Of a stretch of 64,000 bases of DNA, positions 11,865 through 21,792 are shown piece after piece. The notes under the pieces are model-generated. The model was not told the DNA's origin. It worked only from the letters and a program-made list of their open reading frames with translations, and ran no database searches. A program made the position numbers and the translations under genes. How positions within the stretch are numbered: position 1 is the first letter of the stretch; each line of letters starts with the position of its first letter. The stretch is from Actinostola sp. cb2023. Lineage: Eukaryota; Cnidaria; Anthozoa; Actiniaria; Actinostolidae. The DNA is taken from positions 1-64,000 of the forward strand of contig JAUJYZ010000416.1 of the NCBI GenBank assembly GCA_033675265.1. Reading direction: 5' to 3'.

Positions 11865-12020
11865 AATGAGGGATATTTAGTCTAAATGTCCCTCATGAAT
11901 ATAATCATGAGGGACATTTAGTCTAAATTTCCCTCATGATTGTATTCATGAGGGACATTTAGTCTAAATTTCCCTCATGATTGTATTCATGAGGGAGATT
12001 TAGTCTAAATTTCCCTCATT
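11865..12020. repeat. Array of near-palindromic ~43-bp units
   Basis: About four units of TGAGGGACATTTAGTCTAAA followed by a TCCCTCA end, joined by ATGATTGTATTCA spacers. Each unit is nearly self-complementary, so the array can form several hairpins. Confidence 0.8.
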
Positions 12021-12224
12021 ACTATGCATGAGCGAAGCTCGACTTAGAGCTTTCGCGAGGGATGTTCGATGTTAAATGTCCCTCGTGGAACAATGAAAAC
12101 CGAGGTGATCATGGTATTACTCAGGTTATACGAATGTATATCCGTAGTAGAGGTAAAAATATCCTTTAAATAGGAGGGTGATAAATCAGTATATATTTTA
12201 TACATAATATATATGTACTCCCAG

Positions 12225-12770
12225 TAGTAGTGGTAGTGGTAGTGGTAGTGGTAGTGGTAGTGGTAGTGGTAGTGGTAGTGGTAGTGGTAGTGGTAGTGGT
12301 AGTGGTAGTGGTAGTGGTAGTGGTAGTGGTAGTGGTAGTGGTAGTGGTAGTGGTAGTGGTAGTGGTAGTGGTAGTGGTAGTGGTAGTGGTAGTGGTGGTA
12401 GTGGTAGTGGTAGTGGTAGTGGTAGTGGTAGTGGTAGTGGTAGTGGTAGTGGTAGTGGTAGTGGTAGTGGTAGTGGTAGTGGTAGTGGTAGTGGTAGTGG
12501 TAGTGGTAGTGGTAGTGGTAGTGGTAGTGGTAGTGGTAGTGGTAGTGGTAGTGGTAGTGGTAGTGGTAGTGGTAGTGGTAGTGGTAGTGGTAGTGGTAGT
12601 GGTAGTGGTAGTGGTAGTGGTAGTGGTAGTGGTAGTGGTAGTGGTAGTGGTAGTGGTAGTGGTAGTGGTAGTGGTAGTGGTAGTGGTAGTGGTAGTGGTA
12701 GTGGTAGTGTAGTGGTAGTGGTAGTGGTAGTGGTAGTGGTAGTGGTAGTAGTAGTAGTAGTAGTAAACAC
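12225..12770. repeat. (GGTAGT)n hexanucleotide tract, ~540 bp
   Basis: Nearly pure hexamer array with one GGT insertion and one missing base. The right-arm version differs by ~34 bp. All long reading frames across it are spurious. Confidence 0.98.
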
Positions 12771-13467
12771 GTTCCAAAATGACTTCCGATATTCCAAAAC
12801 CAAAATTTCAGCAAATAACATTGAAAATTGAAATTCCGTGCCTAGAAAATAGACGATTTTGGCAAGCTTTAATAAAAAGAGGTCAATTCAGCTAACGGGC
12901 ATATGACTCCAGGCAACGTTTGTTGTATCATCGAGAAATCTGCTAAAATCAGTCAAATTTGAAATTGAAAATGAAATTCAAATTTGCCAGCTTGACCATT
13001 TTTAATGGCATTAATTCAATTTGGTTATAATATGTTTGCCAAAGAGGAAAATATGTCATCATAAATAAGTGCAATAAGCATTTGCCAACTTCCCTGCAAC
13101 TCGGCATTTGCCAAATAAGACTGAAATTCCGGCAAATGCCTGCTCAGTGGAAGTTGGCAAATGCCGAATCAGAGAATTCCTCGTTAATATAATGTTCATT
13201 GTTAAGACGTTTTTGTCAACACGGGATTGAGTCGAAAACGGCGTCCGTGACATTCCATTCCATCGTTTTCATCCACTCGTATGGCATTCTTCAAAATCAT
13301 ATCAACAGTCAATGAAACGATATGACAGGCTAGGTAAATGAGAGGTATGTTGTCCTCATGCCGTCCGAGACAAAAACGTCTGTTGCTACTATTGACTCGA
13401 TAACTGAACGCGCAACCGTGACGTTGCGGCGCGCAACAGTTCCATCGTGCGTCTTTTACTGTATATA
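12771..13467. repeat. Intronic stretch with GGCAAATGCC inverted cluster
   Basis: Between 13,075 and 13,166 the motif GCATTTGCC/GGCAAATGC occurs four times, the outer pair as GCATTTGCCAACTTCC and GGAAGTTGGCAAATGC. The rest of the stretch shows nothing recognisable. Confidence 0.5.
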
Positions 13468-13742
13468 GCTAATTGCATAATCGTTGTCGGATCGAAAATC
13501 ATGAAAGCTATGACCAAAAGGAATTCTGGGAAATTAAAACTCTCAAATAACACCGTCAAATTATCGGCCTTTTTATCCAGACTTGTAGGATCTTAGTTAA
13601 ATAGCTCATATACCTTCAAAACTACGAGAACATTGAATGTGTCTGCATGTAATGCGGGTCATGAACTGATTTCCCATCCATCCTTGCGGTCTCAGCTTCT
13701 ACGATTTATGATTTTCAACCCGACAACGATTATGCAATTAGC
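13468..13742. mobile_element. MITE with TA target duplication
   Basis: GCTAATTGCATAATCGTTGT and its inverse ACAACGATTATGCAATTAGC form the ends, each flanked by TA. This is the mariner/Tc1-type pattern, with no coding content. Confidence 0.75.
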
Positions 13743-14129
13743 TACATAGTATTTCTTACAAATGTATGGATAATTACAGTATAATTTAGACTCTTCATGA
13801 TTATCTTTGAGATGAAAATTCAAGTACAATTTTATATACATATCATGTACATGGACAATAAATAAAGGATATGAGGATTACATAAAGAAGAAATAGTGTG
13901 ATAACTTACACCTGTTTTGAGAAACGTTGTTACAAAATGAAATACACTCAAGCTAAACTCTGGCTTATTGTTTCTCTAATATAAAAATCATTAAAATTCT
14001 CAAAGCTCTTCAATTTTGTATATTTACAGAACCTAACACTCTCTATAATAAAGAAAGTATTAAATCATACATGTCTACCTTTTAATTGTCGGGTGCTGCT
14101 TAGTTTCTTTCCATGGTCCAAAATCACTT
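13743..14129. other. Intronic sequence, nothing recognised
   Basis: AT-rich, with no exon or repeat boundary that I can support. Confidence 0.45.
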
Positions 14130-14525
14130 TACATTGTATTGTACATTTGCATACTCTTTTGGGGATAAAATTGATCCCAAAATGACTCTTTGTAGAGTCA
14201 ACTAAACATACACTTCATTTGGTCAAATTAACTCCATACAGGTCAAAAACAACTCTTTATGGGATCACTTATTATCACGTTTTGAAGAGTTAACTTGACT
14301 CCAAGGGCCAAAATAACTCTTTGTGGGGTCTATCAAAATTACTCTTTGAAGGGCCATTTTGACTCTTCGGAAAGAGTAGTTCCATTTTAACCCTTTCGGA
14401 GAGTTGTTGTAGATGACTCCTAAAGGGGTTGAAATGGCCCTATCAAAAGTACTGTTATAACCCCTTGAAGGGTCAAAATGACCCTTTTGAAGGGGTCAAA
14501 ACGACTCCTTTGTTTTTACAGTGTA
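14130..14525. repeat. MITE-like element built of alternating GACTCTTTG / AAGGGTC motifs
   Basis: Many short direct and inverted copies of GGGTCAAAATGACC and AAAATGACTC-like words lie between TACATTGTA and TACAGTGTA ends. It ends 15 bp from the donor of the ricin-like exon. Confidence 0.55.
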
Positions 14526-14540
14526 GTAGTATTTGTGTAC

Positions 14541-14642
14541 CTTTTGATGAATTTCTTCCGTCTGATACTTGAAGGCATTTATTTGAAGTTAGAGATATGA
14601 TAAAGTTATGCCAACGGACAGCGCATAATTCTCCAAGTGATT
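14541..14642 (-). CDS. Possible ricin-B-like exon (left-arm copy)
   Basis: Mirror of 50,445-50,546; 102 nt, phase 1 at both ends. Confidence 0.4.
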
Positions 14643-15038
14643 CTAGCTGTTGGATCGTAAAAGAAAACAAGATGGTATATTGAGATACATTTTAAAACCT
14701 TCTTAAAACTATTTTACCTTAAATAGTTTAATTAGTTTAACTAGTGAGGGATTTTCTTTGTAAACCTAAACGTTTTTTCTTAGATTTAAATAAAGACCTT
14801 TATTATTATCAATACTGAGACTTTCTAAGTTTGTTAGGCAATGAATTCCAAACAGAAGTGATACTCCACGTGGCAGAAATATAGACTTTTAAATATGGAT
14901 GTATTTCGTTTACCTTTATTCCTATACCAGCGGGTACAGGTAGCTGTTGAAAATATAAGCCTGTTTTCTGTGCTGTAATTATTGCACTTGAGAAGATTGC
15001 TCCGTTTGCATGTCTTATGACAGAACGTGACTTACTAC

Positions 15039-15143
15039 CTTGAGATAAGAAAAGCATGTATTGAACACACTTCCAAGGGTTTCCAAGTCCGTTGCTAATT
15101 TGTATCCGACTTCCGATAAAATAATTCCAAGCTGAAAATTGTT
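15039..15143 (-). CDS. Candidate exon of mosaic gene (left-arm copy)
   Basis: Mirror of 49,944-50,048; 105 nt, phase 1 at both ends. Confidence 0.4.
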
Positions 15144-15205
15144 CTGGAAATTAAGAATATAATTATGGGGATCAATTATATTGACCAAAATTAAAAACAA
15201 AACCA

Positions 15206-15603
15206 GAAGGAGTAGGAGTAGGAGAAGGAGAAGGAGCAGGAGCAGGAGAAGGAGAAGGAGAAGGAGAAGGAGAAGGAGAAGGAGAAGGAGAAGGAGAAGG
15301 AGAAGGAGAAGGAGAAGGAGAAGGAGAAGGAGAAGGAGAAGGAGAAGGAGAAGGAGAAGGAGAAGGAGAAGGAGAAGGAGAAGGAGAAGGAGAAGGAGAA
15401 GGAGAAGGAGAAGGAGAAGGAGAAGAAGAAGGAGAAGGAGAAGGAGAAGGAGAAGGAGAAGGACAAGGACAAGGACAAGGACAAGGACAAGGACAAGGAC
15501 AAGGACAAGGACAAGGACAAGGACAAGGACAAGGACAAGGACAAGGACAAGGAGAAGGAGAAGGAGAAGGAGAAGGAGAAGGAGAAGGAGAAGGAGAAGG
15601 AGA
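15206..15603. repeat. (GGAGAA)n with internal (GGACAA)n block
   Basis: GGAGAA units to about 15,461, about 15 GGACAA units to 15,551, then GGAGAA again. Long Arg, Ser-Pro or Leu reading frames are spurious. Confidence 0.97.
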
Positions 15604-15682
15604 AATATCAACACCCTTGAAAACATTACTGAGGACCATGATACAGAGATCAGATGTTTCACCATAGACAATCATTCCTTAA

Positions 15683-16144
15683 AGTGCTTATGAAGCTTAT
15701 TTTTTTTTTTTGAAAATTGATTACATATGAAGTGAATCGTGGGATGTTTCAGTGTTTTGTGATTTGAGCTTCGCATTTGCGAGTTATAAAGGTTTGAAAT
15801 CGTGATATGGTAATTCAGTGACGTCAAAGTTGGCATCATTTATTATACAAAAGCGCCCCTTTGCAAATGACTGACATTTTTAAACTGGCAAAAAGTTATT
15901 CTATAACTTATATAAAAGATGTTAAACTTTTTTTTCTATTTCAGAAAAGAGCAATACCTGAAAAAATATAAATAAGTTACAGCAAAAGCCTTCTTTGACG
16001 TCACCGAATTAGCATATCACGATTTCAAACCTTCATAACTCGCAAATGCGAAGCTCAAATCACAAAATACTGAAACATATGCATCCCACTATTCACTTCA
16101 TATGTAATCGATTTCCAAATAAAAAAATAAGCTTCATAAGCACT
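15683..16144. mobile_element. 462-bp palindromic TTAA MITE
   Basis: Starts AGTGCTTATGAAGCTTA, ends with its inverse, and is flanked by TTAA at 15,679-15,682 and 16,145-16,148. The second TTAA is also the left target site of the Sola-like element, so the two insertions abut. Confidence 0.85.
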
Positions 16145-16148
16145 TTAA

Positions 16149-16999
16149 GAGTGAGTCCAGGATAGGACCAGGTAGGCGTGGCACATGCTACCTCTCCGAT
16201 TTTGATGAAACTTCACCAGTTGAAAGTGTTCGTCTAAATAGTGCACAAGCCAGAATAGTTTGAATTTTGGATCTATTCCGGGGGAGGTAGACCACCCCCC
16301 TCGCTTTTGGGTGTTACAACCCGAAATTCCATCGAAATATACACCAAAAGTAGACATCTCTCCTGGCCTTATTATCTTATAGATTTAATCCATACTTTAC
16401 ATGAGTATTACTACATCTACCGTTAGTTCATTGGCTGAAGCAAATTGGATTCGAACAAGAAAATGCATGTCAAGAGCTGTCAATCATCTCCCACGTCACA
16501 CAACATTTTACAAAATGATAAAAATGTCCATTTTTGGAGTCAAATATCTCCAATGGTATAACTTACATGCTATATAAAAGGACACTATTATTTAGTCATA
16601 TCCTTAAACTTACTATATCAGTAATAACATTTTTGGCCTCTGTTAATTTGCTTCAGTGCTGGCTATGAAAACTGCAGTGTCGCCACAGGGTACCCAACTC
16701 ACGTTTTCCTTACAAAAATGCCAAAAACGTACATATTAGCGATTATTTCATTGAATATCATTCTTTGTGAGGGTCGATATTGTCACAAAAATGTCTCAGA
16801 GAAAAACATCAAATCGAAACACATTTCTGTTAGAATTTTTAACCAAAATTGAGAGACTATTTCTGTATAACTAATAGAGTTGGCAGTTTTTACGCTAGTC
16901 AGCTTGGTTTCCAGCTTCTCAGTACTTGCTTCATTGAGTAGCACGTTTCATTCAAGTATGAAAAAGGTATGCTTAAAGTTTTGTTTTGATGAAAATATT
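16149..16999 (+). repeat. Left TIR of Sola3-like element
   Basis: Pairs in inverted orientation with about 23,815-24,663. Small differences between the TIRs show they have diverged since insertion. Confidence 0.85.
16683..16696 (+). promoter_or_regulatory. CCACAGGGTACCCA motif, TIR copy
   Basis: A 14-bp word with a GGGTACCC palindromic core. It recurs on the same strand at 17,036-17,049 and 17,226-17,239 and inverted at 24,116-24,129. Repeated subterminal words of this kind often bind transposase; here that is inference. Confidence 0.45.
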
Positions 17000-17035
17000 T
17001 TGCTTTTATATATGACTAAACTATCAGAATTGCCA

Positions 17036-17049
17036 CCACAGGGTACCCA
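17036..17049 (+). promoter_or_regulatory. CCACAGGGTACCCA motif, copy 2
   Basis: Identical 14-mer just inside the TIR boundary, absent from the right end. Confidence 0.45.
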
Positions 17050-17225
17050 AACGTTTATGTACACTCACAATGCCATTGCATACATTTGATCGTTTCCTTT
17101 TCTGTGGTGGTATTTGCCTGTAGCATCGCTCCTCTAACAGGTTTGTTTCAAAAGTACGATTTATATGTCGATTCTATCGGATTTCTTTCGCCCTACGGAT
17201 ATTCATTATGTAATTCACATGTGCA

Positions 17226-17239
17226 CCACAGGGTACCCA
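17226..17239 (+). promoter_or_regulatory. CCACAGGGTACCCA motif, copy 3
   Basis: Identical 14-mer 190 bp after copy 2 and about 375 bp before the transposase start. Confidence 0.45.
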
Positions 17240-18539
17240 TAATAGACGAGCACCTACCTAAGGTATATGAAACACCTTATGGAAATAAACATTAATAAAA
17301 AGTTTTGAACTAAATGCTAGGATCTTGGTCATGACTGGGTGTATGCAATCCTGTACCGATTTAAAAAAGCTGCCAGTTGAGCAGCTAAACGGATATTTTT
17401 GTGTGTGTTTAGGCTTTATGGCTGAAATATTAAAAAAAGAAACATGTTGTTCGGCTATGACTATATCAAACATAGAGCTTGATCCTCAAATGCCCGGCTT
17501 ATTCTCAGATTGTCCATTTTAGATTTTCCATTATCTGCGGGCGTTTTTTTTTTTCCAAAATTTGAATAATTTATCTCACAATTAGTAATTTCAATTAAAA
17601 TTAGCTGTGAAAATGGCCGCACAAGACTATGTCAGTTGTTCCTTTAAGACATGCTGCAGCAGTCCTTGTGGTATATCCTCAAAGGAACCACATTTAAAGA
17701 AATATGTACCTTTGGTGTCATGTAAAAGAGATATTACTTCTCATTTAACTCAACTGAAGGTCGCAAGATTGAGTGTCAAATCAGAAAGAGAGCTTATCTT
17801 AGCACGTGCAGGACTTTTAATTTTCACAGAAGAAAGGGAGGACATGACCATTTGTCCATTACATCGAGCAACGCTTGGGCTTCAGTGGAGACCAACAAGG
17901 AAATGTAATCACCCTTTACACGGACTCAAAATTAACAAGCCCGAAAGAGGAATAACTCTGAAAATGTCAAAGGAAATAACATTGGTTTGGCACGTTCTTG
18001 TTCCAGTTGGTTCAGGTACTTATTAGAAGTTTTAATCACTGTCCTAGCTTAAATTTTAGCATAGTTCTTGATCTAATTATAAAGCGTATCAAGAGAAAGC
18101 GTATATAATAGAAAAATACATTTCTGCGAGTTTAGTTGTTTCAATACAAAGTGCAAATTAGATACACTTGTAAATTTCAAACTGAGTAATCCCGGCCATG
18201 CAATATTGATCACAATATTATCTATCTACGCTGAGTAGAGACACATTTATCAAAAATGTCCTCTTAGTTGATGTCAGTTGATGTGTAATTATTTTTGTAC
18301 TAGAAAAGGTAATGTTTAAAAAATAATAGATTGTGAAGCCAGGAAACAGGTTGGTAAAGGGTTTTGCGTGACGCGTGACAGGCCCACAATTAGATGCGTG
18401 CTTCGTGATGATGACCAAATTAATAGTTTGATGCATACTTACTCCTTATTTACGTGCAATAATACGTAATAGGACAAAAAACATTCTCCGTGTGACTCGT
18501 GATATCGTTTAAAAATTATGCGTGACGCGTGATTGGTCG

Positions 18540-18577
<38 letters not shown>
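18540..18577. repeat. Poly-C run in transposase intron 1
   Basis: 38 C. The mirror run (46,502-46,529) is shorter and interrupted by A, so the length is unreliable. Confidence 0.95.
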
Positions 18578-19516
18578 ACCCTGAGGAAAGCATATCATGA
18601 AGAAGATCTCCGAGATTGCGTGACACGTGCAATGCCCCGATACTCACCTTATGCGGTCCTTTCGAATTCGCTAAAAACATCACAAAATACCGTAAAATTT
18701 CGCATAAATTTGCGCTTAAAAATCGGCTAGGCTTATAATTGAAGGGATTTTTTTGCGGGAATTTTTAAATGATTTATAATTTTATGTTTTATAGTTTTCT
18801 AATTTACTGTAGGTATCTGTAAAGCCTGCCGTATTAATCACGCATCAAAAATTAGAGAACAGGGAACTGAGAATACTCAGGTAAGTTGCAGTGTATGGTT
18901 TTAAGCTAGTGCGTATTCAAACATAACAAAGATTTCCAGTTTTTAATATGGTCTTTCTTACTACAGGTAGAATAAATGCATTGCCAGTTTGAGTCTGATC
19001 AAGCATGTCTTACGCTGGCTACAGCGAGTCATGAGGTAGACATAGATAATTTTCCATTGATTTTATCATTTCTTGTGCAGACAGATCTAATTTAGTTAAT
19101 ATAAATGATGTATATATGCTTGTGAATTTGAATATGGTATCAGTAACAACCAATAATAAATTTGATCGATTCGCAGGTTGAACAAATAGAGTTGACAATT
19201 CCAGGAACAGGTACTTATGTCGAGGAGTCTCGTGGAATAAATATGACAGAAGCCCTAAATCAGGTTGGCATTAAAGTAAAGCATTATTTCCGTTAATTCA
19301 GACAAAAACGTCAACTTAATCTGATTTCCTGTCTTTTTAGCACGAACATCTGGATGCTATCCATGATACAACTAACAGTGATGCGGAAGTAGGATCATAC
19401 CTGTACACATCACTAGAATCTTCAGTCAACGAAGGCGAGACGTCACAAGAATGGGAACAAACTCCTCGAATACAACACAATCTGGTGTTTCTGAACAATT
19501 TCCTAAGAAACGCAAC

Positions 19517-20912
19517 ACGTCGGGCACAAATGACCCCAAAATCGGCAATGTTAAACGGCCTCTTTTACATTAACCTTCGTATTTTCAACAATTTGACATC
19601 AATTGGGATGAAAGTTTCGGAGGTTGCTTACTACATGTAGTGTTTTATTTTGGCATGCTAAAAATTACCACTGACGTAATTATGACGTCATCACGAATTG
19701 TTACATTTCTCGGGAAAATCGAGATCACATTAAAACGTTCTGAAAAGTAGATATTTCGAAAGAGAATAACATTCTCTAAAACTTGGCGCAATTTTTATCT
19801 CGTTGCGGTAATATATGGCTGAGTTATAAAGGATATTCATTTTATGATGACGTCATAGAAATGACGTCACCTAAGCTTTACGGAGCAATGAAAATCGATG
19901 AAATGACGTTCTCGTGATCATTTATGGTTAATAATAGATGTTTGTATTGGACGAAGCTGAAAATTTTGGTCCACGATCTTTATTAGGGATATTTTAAAAT
20001 ATTAGTGACGTCATTATGACATACGGGAATCTGTCAATATTTGTGATTAATATTTCTAATACTTATCTTCAAAAAATCAAAAATCTAAAACGATACGATT
20101 TGAGGGGCGTCTTAGTTCTTTCAATATGCAAAGTGTGAAGACAAAAGATTTTCAAACAAAAAAGTTGAATGAAGAAGTTTATTTACGAATGGCTCTATAT
20201 AATTGATTTGGGAAATTATGAACAATATATATAGAAATAACTTCTTCATTCAACTTTTTTGTTTGAAAATATTTTGTGTTCACACTTTGCATATTGAAAG
20301 AACTAAGAAGCCCCTCAAATCGTATCGTTTTAGATTTTTGAGTTTTTGAAGATAAGTATTAGAAATATTAATCAAAAATATTGACAGATTTCTTTTACGT
20401 CAAAATGACGTCACAATATTTTAAAATATCCCTAATAGAGATCGTGGACCAAAATTTTAGCTTCGTCCATTACAAACATCTATTATTAACCATAAATGAT
20501 CACGAGAACGTCATTTCATCGATTTTCATTACTCCGTAAAGCTTTAATGCTATTTAGGTGACGTCATTTCTATGACGTCATCATAAAATGAATATCCTTT
20601 ATAACTCAGCCATAAATTATCGCAACGAGATAAAAAATTGCATCAAATTTTAGAGAATGTTATTCTCTTTCGAAATATCTACTTTTTAGAACGTTTTAAT
20701 GTGATCTCGATTTTCCCGAGAAATGTAACAATTCGTGATGACGTCACAATTACGTCAGTGGTAACTTTTAGCATGCCAAAATAAAACACTACATGTAGTA
20801 AGCAACCTCCGAAACTTTCATCCCAATTGATGTCAAATTGTTGAAAATACGAAGGTTAATGTAAAAGAGGCCGTTTAACATTGCCGATTTGGGGGTCATT
20901 TGTGCCCGACGT
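19517..20912. mobile_element. 1,396-bp palindromic MITE in transposase exon 4
   Basis: Ends ACGTCGGGCACAAATGACC and its inverse; arms of about 680 bp meet near 20,200. It is flanked by GCAAC at 19,512-19,516 and 20,913-20,917. Removing element plus one GCAAC joins AAC GCA AC to A AGA GGA and keeps the transposase frame. No coding content; superfamily unknown. Confidence 0.9.
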
Positions 20913-21601
20913 GCAACAAGAGGATCAGTCAGTCCTGTTAGATCACAACTTCAAACGGCTCTAGAAGACTCGTCACGCACAAGTCGATATTACCGACAAA
21001 AGGGCTTCCAGGTTGTTAATGCGGCTCTCGATGCCATTGCACCAGGTCAATCAAACAAGCTGTTGCAGCAAATTGTCAACAAGTATAGCTCTGATATACC
21101 AGCAGGAGAGGGGCCTGAAGGAAGTTTGCTTTCGAAGCTGGTGAAGCTATATGAAGAAGCAAACTCATGGTACACCAGGCAGCAAATCCTTTCTATCTTT
21201 GTTGCAAATCACTCCAAATCAAAGCCAGGATTGAAGAAATGGCGTATTGACGAAGCCAGAAAACACGCGTCTATGGTTGGGCCAGGCCAGGCCATAGAAA
21301 TGCCAACTTTACGTCGATGCCGCATGCACCCAGAAAAAGTTGACCATTTCCTTGACTTTATATCAAGTCCAACCTTCATGCAAGACGTTGCATACGGAAC
21401 CAAAGCCTAATGAAGTTGTCAAATGGGGAAAAGCTTGAAATACCAAATGTAGTCAGAACAGTCGTTGCCTCTAGAATAATAAAAATATACCAATCATACT
21501 GTGCAGAGGAGGATTTCGAACCACTTCATCGATCAGCGCTTTTCAACATTCTTCAGGTAGGCTATGCGATTACTCGAATTTACTCATTGACTTGATAGCT
21601 A

Positions 21602-21792
21602 CAATCCCTTGCAAATCAGTTGACACCAGGTATAGCAAAAAGCAAAAGTGAGAATTGAATCTCATTTCCGTTTATTTTCCTGGTTGTTTGTGACGTTTGT
21701 CGTTCCTGAGTAATTCCAATGTTGAGCAGACTGTCCGTTCCGGATGCTTTGGCAATCATCCCAGAGCCGTCAAGCATTTTTGCAAGGGATTG
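21602..21792. mobile_element. 191-bp MITE with TA duplication in intron 4
   Basis: Ends CAATCCCTTGCAAA and TTTGCAAGGGATTG flanked by TA, mariner/Tc1-like. The right-arm copy is 3 bp longer (GTGGTGTC against GTGTC). Confidence 0.75.

Larger units (their letters stand above)
11274..12120. mobile_element. Fold-back element family, copy 2 (847 bp)
   Basis: GTAATACCATGATCACC at 11,274 and GGTGATCATGGTATTAC ending 12,120 are inverted. Inside lie an MAE-type coding fragment, CACACGTCTTGAATG, GGGTCCCAATGATTG, TATGAGGGA and a palindromic array. Same family as 8.7 and 27.8 kb. Confidence 0.65.

Noticed and set aside
12230..12712. Long open frames of poly-Val, Thr, His-Tyr or Leu-Pro across hexamer tracts
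   Set aside because: Microsatellites without stop codons are open in most frames; there are no splice sites or domain content.
15181..15693. Arg-rich and Ser-Pro-rich reading frames over 15.2-15.6 kb and its mirror
   Set aside because: Products of the GGAGAA/GGACAA repeat, open on both strands at once.
17325..17522. Short plus-strand frame upstream of the transposase as an extra first exon
   Set aside because: It ends in a stop with no donor joining it to 17,613, and the later ATG has a better context.
18540..18577. Poly-C/poly-G run as a biological recombination signal
   Set aside because: Length and interruptions differ between arms in the way homopolymer errors do.
18966..19030. Extra transposase exon between 18,880 and 19,177
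   Set aside because: The acceptor-donor pair exists but its frame has a TAA at the third codon. Skipping it keeps phase 0.
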